DNA from: Zoogloeaceae bacterium
GTDB lineage: Bacteria > Pseudomonadota > Gammaproteobacteria > Burkholderiales > Rhodocyclaceae
DNA: 64,000 nt
Reading direction: 5' to 3'
NCBI GenBank assembly: GCA_024235595.1
Contig: JACKMC010000013.1
Span: 39,764-103,763 of the forward strand
In this document: positions 44,911-53,857 of the stretch, piece after piece
Position numbering within the stretch: position 1 is the first letter of the stretch
Layout of the letters: every line of letters begins with the position of its first letter
Translations under genes and position numbers: made by a program
The notes under the pieces: model-generated
What the model was told of the DNA's origin: nothing
What the model saw: the letters and a program-made list of their open reading frames with translations, nothing else
Database searches by the model: none

Positions 44911-45193
44911 GCCACCGGCGAAGGCCTCTGCGCCCTGCTTCGAACTCCGACGCAAGGGGTGACTTCCTGCACTCGTGCGAGGTGCGAGATGCCATCGCTT
45001 GCGCCGAGCGGTTTCGGTAGTGTCGATTGTGTGCCGTCACGACATGGACCCACCGGAGGCCAACACCCCTGGGCAGGCGCCGCGCCTGCCCGGGAGGCCA
45101 GATTCGAGGTGAGTTCGTGGTGGTGTCGCGCATCGGGCCGTGCGCCGCACGGTCCCGCATCGATCACCTTCAATGCACAGATGGAGACCCGAA

Positions 45194-45361
45194 ATGACCG
45201 AACTGACCCAACACGAACTGCAACTCGTTGCCGGCGGACTTTCCTGGAGAGGCGTCCTCAAGGCGGTTGCCACGGCCGCCGCCGGAGCAGCAGGCGGCCT
45301 GGTGTGCGGCGCCCCATGTGCGGCCGCTGCAGTGGCCGCCACCGCAACCGTGCTCAGATAG
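45194..45361 (+). CDS. Bacteriocin-like peptide with double-glycine leader
   Basis: A 55-residue peptide at ATG 45194, with GGAG eight bases before it. The first 15 residues, MTELTQHELQLVAGG, are a textbook double-glycine leader (ELxxxELxxVxGG), cut after GG by C39 peptidases of ABC exporters. The 40-residue core (LSWRGVLKAVATAAAGAAGG, then LVCGAPCAAAAVAATATVLR) is hydrophobic and Ala/Gly-rich, with GxxG spacing, one basic patch and two cysteines (CGAPC) that can form a disulfide. That is the look of a class II bacteriocin or a small membrane-active signal peptide. No immunity protein, second peptide or C39 transporter is seen nearby. Confidence 0.72.
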   Translation: MTELTQHELQLVAGGLSWRGVLKAVATAAAGAAGGLVCGAPCAAAAVAATATVLR

Positions 45362-45444
45362 GGCGCGATCGCAAGGTCGGGCGCAGCCAACGATGCGGCG
45401 CCCGCCTTGTCCCCGCCCGGCGCCCTTCCGTGCGGCCATGCCGA

Positions 45445-45657
45445 TCACGAAGCAGGCCCGCAGCGGTCCGCCGAGCTGCGCGAACCGGCAGCGCCAGCCA
45501 TGGCGGCGCGGGCCTCGTCGAAAATCTCGAGCAAGGCCACCGTGAACTCGGGCTCGCTGGCCGAGGCAGGCCACATCGGCGCCGTCGCCCCGATGCGATT
45601 GCGGCTTTCGATCTCGCTGCCGGTCTCGAAGCGGCGCACGATCAGCACCTTGCCCAT
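45445..45657 (-). CDS. Possible small hypothetical protein
   Basis: A 70-residue frame from ATG 45657 with balanced composition (MGKVLIVRRFETGSEIESRN, then APMWPASASEPEFTVALLEIFDEARAAMAG). It is convergent with the bacteriocin-like gene and divergent from the OsmC gene. There is no clear ribosome site and no family match, so it may not be expressed. Confidence 0.35.
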   Translation of the reverse strand: MGKVLIVRRFETGSEIESRNRIGATAPMWPASASEPEFTVALLEIFDEARAAMAGAAGSRSSADRCGPAS

Positions 45658-45753
45658 GGCATGCTGCGGATTTTCGGATTCACCACAAAAAGGGCGAAGC
45701 GGTGGCATGATTGAACGCCCGCCGACCGGTCAGAAGATGGAGGAGTCCCAGAA

Positions 45754-46269
45754 ATGAATGGCGACGAATTGCGTGCGACCCAGGCGCCGCTCAAGGCGCA
45801 ATACCGCGACACCCCGGAAGCGGCGCAGATCACGCTGCAGGCCGAAGGCCGCCTCGGCGAAGGCGTCACCTGCAGCGTCGGCACCGGCAAGGCCCTGGTG
45901 GTCGCGGGTCTGCACCCGGCCACAGGCGGCAGCGGGCTGGCCGCCTGCTCGGGCGACATGTTGCTCGAAGCGCTTGTTGCATGTGCCGGGGTGACGCTCA
46001 ACGCAGTGGCCACCGCGCTCGGCATCGCACTGCGCGATGCCACGCTGAGCGCCGAAGGCGATCTCGACTTTCGCGGCACGCTCGGCCTGGACCGCGAAGT
46101 CCCGGTCGGCTTTCGCGCCATCCGCCTGGCGGTCACCCTCGACACCGACGCCCCGCAGGAGCAGATCGACACCCTGCTGCGCCTCACCGAACGCTACTGC
46201 GTGGTCTTCCAGACCCTCGCCCACCCGCCCTCGCTCAGCGTCGCACTGGCCGGCCCGGCCAGCGGCTAG
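45754..46269 (+). CDS. OsmC/Ohr-family peroxidase-like protein
   Basis: A 171-residue OsmC-fold protein. The redox cysteines are Cys77 in LLEALVACAGVTL and Cys149 in TERYCVVFQTL. A GGAGGAG site lies before ATG 45754. The family reduces organic hydroperoxides with lipoyl or thiol donors; many members with this spacing have unknown substrates. Confidence 0.9.
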   Translation: MNGDELRATQAPLKAQYRDTPEAAQITLQAEGRLGEGVTCSVGTGKALVVAGLHPATGGSGLAACSGDMLLEALVACAGVTLNAVATALGIALRDATLSAEGDLDFRGTLGLDREVPVGFRAIRLAVTLDTDAPQEQIDTLLRLTERYCVVFQTLAHPPSLSVALAGPASG

Positions 46270-46283
46270 GACCGCCGCGGATC

Positions 46284-46949
46284 ATGCGCGCGGCGCCCTT
46301 CGCGATACGGGCAGGCCTCATCAGCGGCATCCTGGCGCCTCCATTGTGGGCGGCGATGATCATCCTGTGCGGCGCGCTGCGACCCGGGTTCGACCATGTC
46401 GACCAGTACATCAGCGAGCTCGGCGAACGCGGCGGTGCCAATGCGGATCTGATGCGCTACGGCGGCTTCATGCTGACCGGCCTCATGCACGTCGGCTTTG
46501 CGGCTGCCTTCAACGCCATGCTGCTCGGCATGAGCAGGCATCGATGGCTGACGCGGCTGGTCGCGCTCTTGATCGCGCTCGACGGGCTCGGCCGGGTCGG
46601 CGCCGGGGTATTCGCCTGCGAGCCGGGCTGCCTCGGGGCCGAGAGCCTCGACCAGCGCCTGCACAGCCTCTCGGCCACGGTGGCCTTCCTGTCGATCATC
46701 GCGGCGTCCCTGCTCGCCGGCCCGCTCTTGCTGCGCACGCCGCCGCTCGGCAAGCTCGCGGCGTATTCATTCGCATCCGGCTGCGCCGGCATTCTCTTCC
46801 TGGCCTTGATGAGTGCCAGCGAGAGCACCCATGTCGGCACCGGTCTTTACGAACGGCTCGCTTCAGGGGCGCTGTCGCTGTGGGTCTGCGTCATCGCATT
46901 GCGACTGTGGTGGCTTGCCGACGGCGCCCGAGCGATTCCGCCGGACTGA
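46284..46949 (+). CDS. DUF998 membrane protein
   Basis: A 221-residue protein with about six membrane helices. It opens AGLISGILAPPLWAAMIILCGALRPGFDHVDQYISELGERG, and the YISELG stretch is the hallmark of DUF998. It also has FACEPGCLG between helices. Function unknown. It starts 14 bp after the OsmC stop, so the two genes may form an operon. Confidence 0.85.
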   Translation: MRAAPFAIRAGLISGILAPPLWAAMIILCGALRPGFDHVDQYISELGERGGANADLMRYGGFMLTGLMHVGFAAAFNAMLLGMSRHRWLTRLVALLIALDGLGRVGAGVFACEPGCLGAESLDQRLHSLSATVAFLSIIAASLLAGPLLLRTPPLGKLAAYSFASGCAGILFLALMSASESTHVGTGLYERLASGALSLWVCVIALRLWWLADGARAIPPD

Positions 46950-46956
46950 AACGCGC

Positions 46957-47706
46957 CTATTTCCAGAGTTCGCGAATCGGGGTGTCGGGCGCAAAGCGAT
47001 GCCCAACCTGCGCCTGCAGCAGCTCGGCCGAGGCCAGCGCATCGGTCAGCGCATGATGCGGCCGGTAGCGCGGCAGGCCATAGCGGCCGCGGCTTGCAGC
47101 AAGTCTTATCGATAGCTGCTGCCGGCCGAACAGCCGAGCCATGAGCCCGGGACGCTTGCTACGGTGCAATCGCGCCTCCAGTTCCATGGTGTCGATGACC
47201 GGAAACTCGATGCTCTCCCCGATGCGGGGTCTCAGCGCCCCGTTCAGAAACTGGCGCTCGATCGCCCGGCAATGCACCACCATCACATGGCCGGCAATCG
47301 CCTCGAGCAGCTCGCCCAGGATCTCGATCAGGTCAGGGGCGGAGGCGACCTGCGAATCGGTGATGCCATGAATCGTCACCGATTCTTCGGCCAGCGCGGT
47401 GCGCGGCTTGAGGATCCAGTGACGCGATTGGCTGGCGAGAATCCGCTCCAGGCGCATCGGCACCAGCCCGATGCTGACAATGCCGTCGCGAACCGGATCG
47501 AGCCCGGTCGTCTCGAAGTCGAGCGCCATCAGCGGCACCTCCGACAAGGGCGTGTCGGCGCCGACCATGCCCGCAGCGTAGAAGCGCTTCAGCCGCTCGT
47601 CGCGCGCGCTTGCGGCGAGCTCGCGAAAGCGCGCCGGCCAGTCCGGCGTCTCGATGCCGGCGGCCGACTTGTTCTGCCCTTGCTGCAAGGTGCCGAGATG
47701 GAGCAT
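46957..47706 (-). CDS. DnaQ-like 3'-5' exonuclease
   Basis: A 249-residue DEDDh exonuclease: ExoI motif LDFETTGLD (Asp63, Glu65), ExoII in VMVVHCRAIERQFL, and ExoIII HHALTDALASAELL. A ~55-residue helical N-terminus precedes the domain. This arrangement right after a DUF294 nucleotidyltransferase gene (10 bp gap) is a frequent pairing in Proteobacteria; the role of the pair is not settled. Confidence 0.92.
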   Translation of the reverse strand: MLHLGTLQQGQNKSAAGIETPDWPARFRELAASARDERLKRFYAAGMVGADTPLSEVPLMALDFETTGLDPVRDGIVSIGLVPMRLERILASQSRHWILKPRTALAEESVTIHGITDSQVASAPDLIEILGELLEAIAGHVMVVHCRAIERQFLNGALRPRIGESIEFPVIDTMELEARLHRSKRPGLMARLFGRQQLSIRLAASRGRYGLPRYRPHHALTDALASAELLQAQVGHRFAPDTPIRELWK

Positions 47707-47716
47707 GCGATCGCCC

Positions 47717-49594
47717 TTAGCCCGAGCGCCCGGGCTGGTAGCGGAACTTGAGGTATTTCTGCGCGTTGGAAAGGATCAGGAAGGCGTCGCGCAGACTCTT
47801 GCGCTCGAATTCGGAGAGGCTGTCGGGCTCGATGCTGTTGTCCGGCTCGATACCTGCGGCAAGATCGTTGGCCTGGTTGCGTATCCGCACCATCGAGACG
47901 AACTCCATCGCGTCGAGCAAGTCCTGCCCGCGTCCGCGCGGCAGGACATCCGCCTCGATGATGTCGTTCAGCCGCTCGAAGGAGTTGCGCGCAAGCGAAC
48001 CGACGGCCAGCGCATGGACCCGCACCAGGTCGGCCAGCGGCGCGGTACCGCGGCGCTTGAGATTGATGGCCCGGCTGTGACGACCGTCCGACTCCACCAC
48101 GAAGTCCTTGAAGAAACCCAGCGGCGGGGTCCGCAGCAGCGCGTTGCGGGCCAGGCAGGCAAGAAAGCGTGAATTGCCCTTGGCCTTGCGCGAGATCAGC
48201 CGCCGCAGGCCGTCGATCCATTCGGTCTCGCCCCACACTCCGTCGATATCGAAGAAGATGCCGCTGTTGAGCAGCGATTCGGGTGTCGGCTGCTCGATCC
48301 ATTCGCTGAAATAGCGCTCCCACTGACGCAGCGGCTGGCGCCATTTCGCATTCGTCGCCATCACCCCGCCGGTGCAGTAGCTGTAGCCGCAGCGCGCCAG
48401 GCCGTCGCTGACGAAGGCCGCCAGCGCCTTGAAGTAGTCGTCGTGGCGCGCGGGGTCGAAGCTGTTGTCCAGCACCAGCGCGTTGTCCTGGTCGGTGACG
48501 ATGAGCTGTTCCTGGCGGGCCATCGAACCGAGCGCCAGAAAGCAGTACGGCACCGGCGGCGGCCCGAGCGTCTCTTCGGCCAGTTCGAGCAGGCGCTGCT
48601 TGAAGCTGCGCCCGATCACCGCCATCGCGCTGCCGATCATGCGCGAGCTCGCGTCCTCGGTCACCATGCGCGAGAAGCATGCGTGCACGTCGCCGGTCAG
48701 CGCGGCCAGGTCATCGACGCTTTGCTGGCGGAAGATGCTGCTGACCACGAAGAGGCTGTTGCGCGACTCATACTGGATGATGTCGGAGAGCGCGATCACG
48801 CCGATCGGCCGATGATTCTTGAGCACCGGCAGATGGTGCACATTGTTGCGCAGCATCTGCAGCATGGCCTCGAAGACCAGTTGGTTGTGCTCGACCGTAA
48901 CGAGGCTGGACGACATGATCTCGGCGACCGGAGTGTCGTAGTCCAGCCCCTGCGACACCAGCCGGATGCGGATGTCGCGATCGGTGATGATGCCGGCCAT
49001 GCGCGGTGCGGCCGGGGGCGCCTCGAGCTGGTCCACGATCAGCAGCGACGACACTGCCTCCTCGGTCATGCGCCGTGCGGCATCCCCCGTCGTCGCCTCG
49101 CGCCCCAGCATCACCGGCTCACGCCCCACCAGGGTATCGACGGTGGCCGACATGAGCTGATTCGCGTCTTCGCGACGCGACACCACCTGGCGCAGGCGCG
49201 TCCTGTCCTCGACCTCCACCAGGTCGGCGAACTGTTCGTTGTTCTCGAACAGCTCGGTAAACACCGCTTCCGGGATCAGGTAGAGCAGCGAATCCTCGAG
49301 CGCGGCGGCGGGGAAGCGCACCCGCTTGCGATTGAGCAGGCCGAACTCGCCGAAGTGTCCGCCCTCGGTGAGGCGGTTGTAGAGCGTGCCGTTGCGGCGG
49401 AAGATCTCCACCGCACCGCTGCGCACCACATACCAGTCGAGCGCCTCTTCACCAAACTCGATGATCCGCGAACCGGCCTTGAAATAGCGCACATCCACCG
49501 CGGTCGCGACCCGATGCAGGGTCTCTTCCGGCAACTCGGTGAAGGGGGAATAGCGACGCAGAAAATCGAGAATCTCGAGTTGTTCGTCCTGCAT
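47717..49594 (-). CDS. cNMP-binding/CBS/DUF294 nucleotidyltransferase signalling protein
   Basis: A 625-residue protein in four parts: cyclic-nucleotide-binding domain (~10-130, with FGEFGLLNRKRVRFPAAA), CBS pair (~150-285), DUF294 nucleotidyltransferase-like domain (GSMARQEQLIVTDQDNAL, ~356-373) and a DUF294_C helical tail (~440-625). It resembles GlnD-like uridylyltransferase signalling proteins. Start ATG 49594 (MQDEQLEILDF) is preferred to 49651. The exonuclease follows 10 bp downstream on the same strand. Confidence 0.92.
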   Translation of the reverse strand: MQDEQLEILDFLRRYSPFTELPEETLHRVATAVDVRYFKAGSRIIEFGEEALDWYVVRSGAVEIFRRNGTLYNRLTEGGHFGEFGLLNRKRVRFPAAALEDSLLYLIPEAVFTELFENNEQFADLVEVEDRTRLRQVVSRREDANQLMSATVDTLVGREPVMLGREATTGDAARRMTEEAVSSLLIVDQLEAPPAAPRMAGIITDRDIRIRLVSQGLDYDTPVAEIMSSSLVTVEHNQLVFEAMLQMLRNNVHHLPVLKNHRPIGVIALSDIIQYESRNSLFVVSSIFRQQSVDDLAALTGDVHACFSRMVTEDASSRMIGSAMAVIGRSFKQRLLELAEETLGPPPVPYCFLALGSMARQEQLIVTDQDNALVLDNSFDPARHDDYFKALAAFVSDGLARCGYSYCTGGVMATNAKWRQPLRQWERYFSEWIEQPTPESLLNSGIFFDIDGVWGETEWIDGLRRLISRKAKGNSRFLACLARNALLRTPPLGFFKDFVVESDGRHSRAINLKRRGTAPLADLVRVHALAVGSLARNSFERLNDIIEADVLPRGRGQDLLDAMEFVSMVRIRNQANDLAAGIEPDNSIEPDSLSEFERKSLRDAFLILSNAQKYLKFRYQPGRSG

Positions 49595-49689
49595 TCGGAC
49601 CTCATGGCTTGAAGCTGCAAGAACACGCGCGGGCGAGCGCTTGCGGTACAAGCCTCGCCCGCCCGGGATTCAACTCCGCAAGCCCGGCC

Positions 49690-51321
49690 TCAGCGCCCGC
49701 GAGGCTCCGAGGACAAACCCTTGATCAGCGAAATCACGGACACCAGCAGCACAATGGTGAACGGAAAACCTGTGGACACCGCCATCGCCTGCAGCGCCCC
49801 GAGACCGCCACCGAGGATCAGCGCAATCGCCACCAACCCCTCGAAGGTGGCCCAGAAGACCCGTTGCGGCGTCGGTGCATCGACCTTTCCGCCGGCAGCG
49901 ATGACGTCGATCACCAGCGAACCCGAGTCCGACGAGGTGACGAAGAACACCACCACCAGCACGATCGCGATGAAGGAGGTGATCTGCGCCAGCGGCAGCG
50001 CTTCGAGCATCATGAACAACTGCAGCGGCAGCTCGGCCTTGGTCGCCGCCTCATAGCCATCGCGTACGACCTGGGTGATCGCCGTTTCACCGAAGACCGT
50101 CATCCACAGTACGCAGGCCAGCGAGGGTACGATCAGCACCGAGACGATGAACTCGCGCACCGTGCGGCCGCGCGATACGCGGGCGATGAACATCCCGACG
50201 AAGGGCGACCAGGAAATCCACCACGCCCAGTAGAAGGCGGTCCAGCCCTGCGAGAAGTTCGCGTCGTCGCGCCCGACCGGATTCGACAGCGCGGGCAGAT
50301 ACTCGAGGTAGGCACCGAGGTTCTTGAAGAACCCGCCAAGGATGCCCAGCGTCGGCCCCACCGCGATCACGAATACCAGCAGCAACACGGCCAGCAGCAT
50401 GTTGATCTCGGAGAGGCGCTTGACGCCCGCATCCAGCCCGGCCACCACCGACATCAGCGCGATCGCGGTGATGCCGATGACCAGCAGGATCTGGGTATTG
50501 TTGCCGAGCGGGACATCGAACAGGAAATTCAGGCCGGCACTCGCCTGCGCCGCGCCGAAGCCGAGCGAGGTCGCCAGCCCGAACAGCGTCGCCAGCACGG
50601 CCAGAATGTCCACGATATGGCCGGGCCAGCCCCATACGCGCTCACCCAGCAAGGGGTAGAACAGCGAGCGCACGGTCAGCGGCAGGCCCTTGTTGAACGA
50701 GAACAGCGCCAGGCCGAGCGCGAGGATCGCGTAGATCGCCCAGGGATGCAGTGACCAGTGGAAGACCGTCGCCGCCATGGCGAGCCGCGAAGCCGCTTCG
50801 GCATCGCCTGCCGCGGCGCCGAGCGGAGCCCAGTCGGTGCGCACGCCGTTCTCGACCGCGATCCCGCCGAAGGAGCTGCCGAAGTGCGACAGCGGCTCGG
50901 AGACACCGAAGAACATCAGGCCGATACCCATGCCCGCTGCGAACAGCATCGAAAACCAGCTCAGGTAGGTGTAGTCGGCCTTGGCCTCGGTTCCGCCGAT
51001 GCGCACCCTGCCCAATGGCGACAGCACCAGACCGAGGCAGACGATCACGAAGACATTGCCTGCGCTGATGAAGAACCAGTCGAGATTCGAGGTCAGCCAG
51101 CCGCGCAGGCCGGTGAACATCGGCTCGACCTGGGTCTGGAACATCAGGGTGAGCACCACGAAGGCGACCACCAGCAGGCCCGAAATCACGAATACGCGGT
51201 TGTGGATGTCGAGGCCGAAAGGCCCGACGTTGAGAACGATATTGTCCTGACCGATCTGATAATCCGTATCGATGGGATTGACTTCGCCATCCGGGATCAT
51301 CGGGTCACGTTTCTCTGTCAT
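49690..51321 (-). CDS. BCCT-family betaine/choline/carnitine transporter
   Basis: A 543-residue transporter with 12 membrane helices. The BCCT signatures are present: GMGIGLMFFGVSEPLSHF (TM3), FHWSLHPWAIYAILAL (TM4) and FYWAWWISWSPFVGMFIARVSRGRTVREFI (TM8/9), with the tryptophan box lining the substrate site. It uses Na+ or H+ to import quaternary amines such as glycine betaine, choline or carnitine; the exact substrate is not clear. There is a hydrophilic N-terminus of about 40 residues, and no substrate-degradation genes beside it, which favours osmoprotection. Confidence 0.94.
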   Translation of the reverse strand: MTEKRDPMIPDGEVNPIDTDYQIGQDNIVLNVGPFGLDIHNRVFVISGLLVVAFVVLTLMFQTQVEPMFTGLRGWLTSNLDWFFISAGNVFVIVCLGLVLSPLGRVRIGGTEAKADYTYLSWFSMLFAAGMGIGLMFFGVSEPLSHFGSSFGGIAVENGVRTDWAPLGAAAGDAEAASRLAMAATVFHWSLHPWAIYAILALGLALFSFNKGLPLTVRSLFYPLLGERVWGWPGHIVDILAVLATLFGLATSLGFGAAQASAGLNFLFDVPLGNNTQILLVIGITAIALMSVVAGLDAGVKRLSEINMLLAVLLLVFVIAVGPTLGILGGFFKNLGAYLEYLPALSNPVGRDDANFSQGWTAFYWAWWISWSPFVGMFIARVSRGRTVREFIVSVLIVPSLACVLWMTVFGETAITQVVRDGYEAATKAELPLQLFMMLEALPLAQITSFIAIVLVVVFFVTSSDSGSLVIDVIAAGGKVDAPTPQRVFWATFEGLVAIALILGGGLGALQAMAVSTGFPFTIVLLVSVISLIKGLSSEPRGR

Positions 51322-51503
51322 GGAATGTTCCTTGTCAGTAACGAGCCTCCCTGCGGTGCTCGTCAGTTACGCGCGGAACTCGCGAAATTTCACCGAGGCG
51401 CAATGTTAACACAGCACGGACGGGCGTTTGGCCACCGTATGCCGCGATTGCGCGCCGACGCTGGCTCCCCGACACGCCCCCGATCTACCGCCGTGAGTCG
51501 CGC

Positions 51504-51914
51504 TCAACGCCGGCGACGATCGTCGCGTCGCGGCATCGCCGGCGGGAATGCCCACCATGCCAGCACCACCAGCAGGCCGAACAGCGAATAGGCGAGCACG
51601 AACACCCACTGCGCGGCACGGTAGTAGAGCAGGCGCTCGAGCCAGTACTGGACGAAGCTCGTCGAATAGGTCGCCTGCTCGGCAGCCGCCCGAAGCCACA
51701 TCTCGAGTGTCGTCAGCGGGCAATCGATACCCAGCCAGGCCTCCGCCATGACGACGACGATGGCGAGCAGATGCGCCAGCCGAAATCGCAGCCCATTCAC
51801 CCAGCCCCAAGCAAGAAAATTGCCGAGCACGATGAGCGGCAGGCCGCCCACCACGAACACCACGAGAAGCACATGGAGGGTGAGCACGAGGTCGGCAAGC
51901 AGCTGATAGGGCAT
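51504..51914 (-). CDS. DUF2784 membrane protein
   Basis: A 136-residue protein with four hydrophobic segments: LLADLVLTLHVLLVVFVVGGLPLIVLG, FRLAHLLAIVVVMAEAWLGIDCPLTTLEMWLR and a last pair (AAQWVFVLAYSLFGLLVVLAWW). The GIDCPLTTLE stretch is typical of DUF2784. It ends in an arginine tail (PRRDDRRRR). It starts 32 bp after the MgtE gene on the same strand. Function unknown. Confidence 0.87.
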   Translation of the reverse strand: MPYQLLADLVLTLHVLLVVFVVGGLPLIVLGNFLAWGWVNGLRFRLAHLLAIVVVMAEAWLGIDCPLTTLEMWLRAAAEQATYSTSFVQYWLERLLYYRAAQWVFVLAYSLFGLLVVLAWWAFPPAMPRRDDRRRR

Positions 51915-51946
51915 CTCGTTTCGGGCGCCGGGCGCCCCTTGGCCGC

Positions 51947-53575
51947 TTAGAGCACGATCGAAGCCAGCCCGAGAAATGCGAAGAAACCGATCACATCGGT
52001 GACGGTGGTGAGGATCACCCCGCCCGCCAGTGCCGGGTCGATTCCCATTCGCTCGAGCACCAGCGGCACCACCAGGCCCGCCAGCGCGGCGAAAAGCAGG
52101 TTGATGAGAATGGCCGCGCCGATGACGCCGCCGATCTGCCAGTCGCCGAACCAAGCCACCGCCAGCAGGGCCACCACGACCGCCCACAACACGCCGTTGA
52201 GCGACGCGATCCCGATCTCCTTGGCCAGCAAGGCACGTGCATTGCTGCCTTCGACCTGACCGAGGGCCATGCCGCGGATCACCAGCGTGAGCGTCTGGCT
52301 GCCGGCGATCCCACCCATGCTGGCGACGATCGGCATCAGCACCGCGAGGGCAACGACGCGTTCCAGGGTGGTCTGGAACAGCCCGATCACCCAGGCGGCG
52401 AGAAACGCGGTGACCAGGTTGATGCCCAGCCATACCGCGCGACGCCGCGAACTGGTAAGGACCGGCGCGAACATGTCGGCCTCTTCGTCGAGACCGGCCA
52501 TATGCATCATCGCGCGGTCCGAACTCTCACGGATCTGGTCGACCACGTCATCGACGGTGATGCGCCCGAGCAGGCGCCGATCCGCGTCAACCACTGGCGC
52601 CGAGAGCAGGTCGAGATCCTGGAACAGGTGCGCCACTTCGTCCGCGGGCATATCGACCTGGACAGACGGCATCTCGCTGTCCATCACCTCGGCGACCTTG
52701 CGCTCCGGCGAGGCGGTTACCAGCGTGCTGAGCCTCAGCACACCCTGGAAGATACCCTTGCGATCGACCACCATGAGCTTGTCGGTCTGCACCGGCAGCG
52801 TCTTGAGCAGGCGCAGGTAGCCGAGCACCGTTGCCAGCCTCACATCGGGCCGGACTTCGATCTGGTCGGTGTTCATCAGGCCACCGGCCGAATCCTCCGG
52901 GTAGGAGAGCATCGACTCGAGCTTTTCGCGCCGCCGCCCACCGGTGGCCTGCAACAGCTTTCGGCCCTGTTCTTCCGGCAAGGACTGGATCAGGTCGACG
53001 AGGTCGTCGAGATCGAGTCGCTGGACCGCGGCAACGAGATCCTCGTGATCCATCTCGCCGGCCAGCGCGGAGCAGCTCTCGTCGTGGAGATAACTGAGCA
53101 CCTTGCCCGCACGATCGGTCTCGACCATGCTCCAGGCGTCGCTGCGCTCCGCCGACGGCAAGGACTCGAGCAGTCCGGCCACCTTGGCCGGGTGCATGTC
53201 CCGCAAGATCTTGCTGACCCGTTTGAGCTTGCCCTGTGCCAGGGCCTTGCGCACATCCCGGATCTGCGTCGCCGCGCTCTGTACCTCACCGGCGTCGTAC
53301 ACCTGAGGCTCGACCGCCGCATCGCCGGATTCATGACGCAACAGCCGCGCGAGCTCCGGGTCGAGGTGCTCGAGTATTCGCGCCTCCTGGCTGGCATCGA
53401 CCTGTTGCCAGACGCCAAGCCGCTGCACCGCGTCGACCGCCTCGATCAGGCCGGCCACCTTGGCCGGATGCATCTGCCGAAGCTTCTTGCGGACGCGCTT
53501 GTACTTGCCGCTTTCGAGCGCCTCGATGATCGGTGCGAGCTCGGTACCGACGATGTCATCGACCTGATCTGTCAT
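51947..53575 (-). CDS. mgtE: MgtE-family magnesium transporter with a doubled N-terminal segment
   Basis: A 542-residue Mg2+ channel/transporter. The N-terminal MgtE_N region is followed by a CBS pair (~245-365) and five membrane helices at the C-terminus (~390-542, with MPIVASMGGIAGSQTLTLVIRG, a conserved pore helix). Residues 20-56 and 112-148 are internal copies; both contain KRV...MHPAKVAGL, so the N-terminal helical domain is duplicated. The start is ATG 53575 (MTDQVDDIVGTE) with GGAG six bases before it. Confidence 0.93.
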   Translation of the reverse strand: MTDQVDDIVGTELAPIIEALESGKYKRVRKKLRQMHPAKVAGLIEAVDAVQRLGVWQQVDASQEARILEHLDPELARLLRHESGDAAVEPQVYDAGEVQSAATQIRDVRKALAQGKLKRVSKILRDMHPAKVAGLLESLPSAERSDAWSMVETDRAGKVLSYLHDESCSALAGEMDHEDLVAAVQRLDLDDLVDLIQSLPEEQGRKLLQATGGRRREKLESMLSYPEDSAGGLMNTDQIEVRPDVRLATVLGYLRLLKTLPVQTDKLMVVDRKGIFQGVLRLSTLVTASPERKVAEVMDSEMPSVQVDMPADEVAHLFQDLDLLSAPVVDADRRLLGRITVDDVVDQIRESSDRAMMHMAGLDEEADMFAPVLTSSRRRAVWLGINLVTAFLAAWVIGLFQTTLERVVALAVLMPIVASMGGIAGSQTLTLVIRGMALGQVEGSNARALLAKEIGIASLNGVLWAVVVALLAVAWFGDWQIGGVIGAAILINLLFAALAGLVVPLVLERMGIDPALAGGVILTTVTDVIGFFAFLGLASIVL

Positions 53576-53857
53576 TACTCCGATCGCCCTCCACTTTGCA
53601 TTCGCGCACCACGGCTGAAGTCGGCATTCTCGCATGAGCGCGCCGCCTGGCGCCGGATTGCCCGGTCACAGGGTAGCTCGCCCGACGCCACAGCGTGAAA
53701 GGGAATACCTGTATCCAAGGAACAAGCGCGCACCGCGCTGCCTCTACAATAGGCGCGTGCTGCGCGGCTTTCCGCCGGGTAAGCCACGCGAAGCCAGGCC
53801 CGCTGCGACACCCGTCTGCAATAGCGGCCACCCGTGCCTGCCAACCAGGATCAGCCA

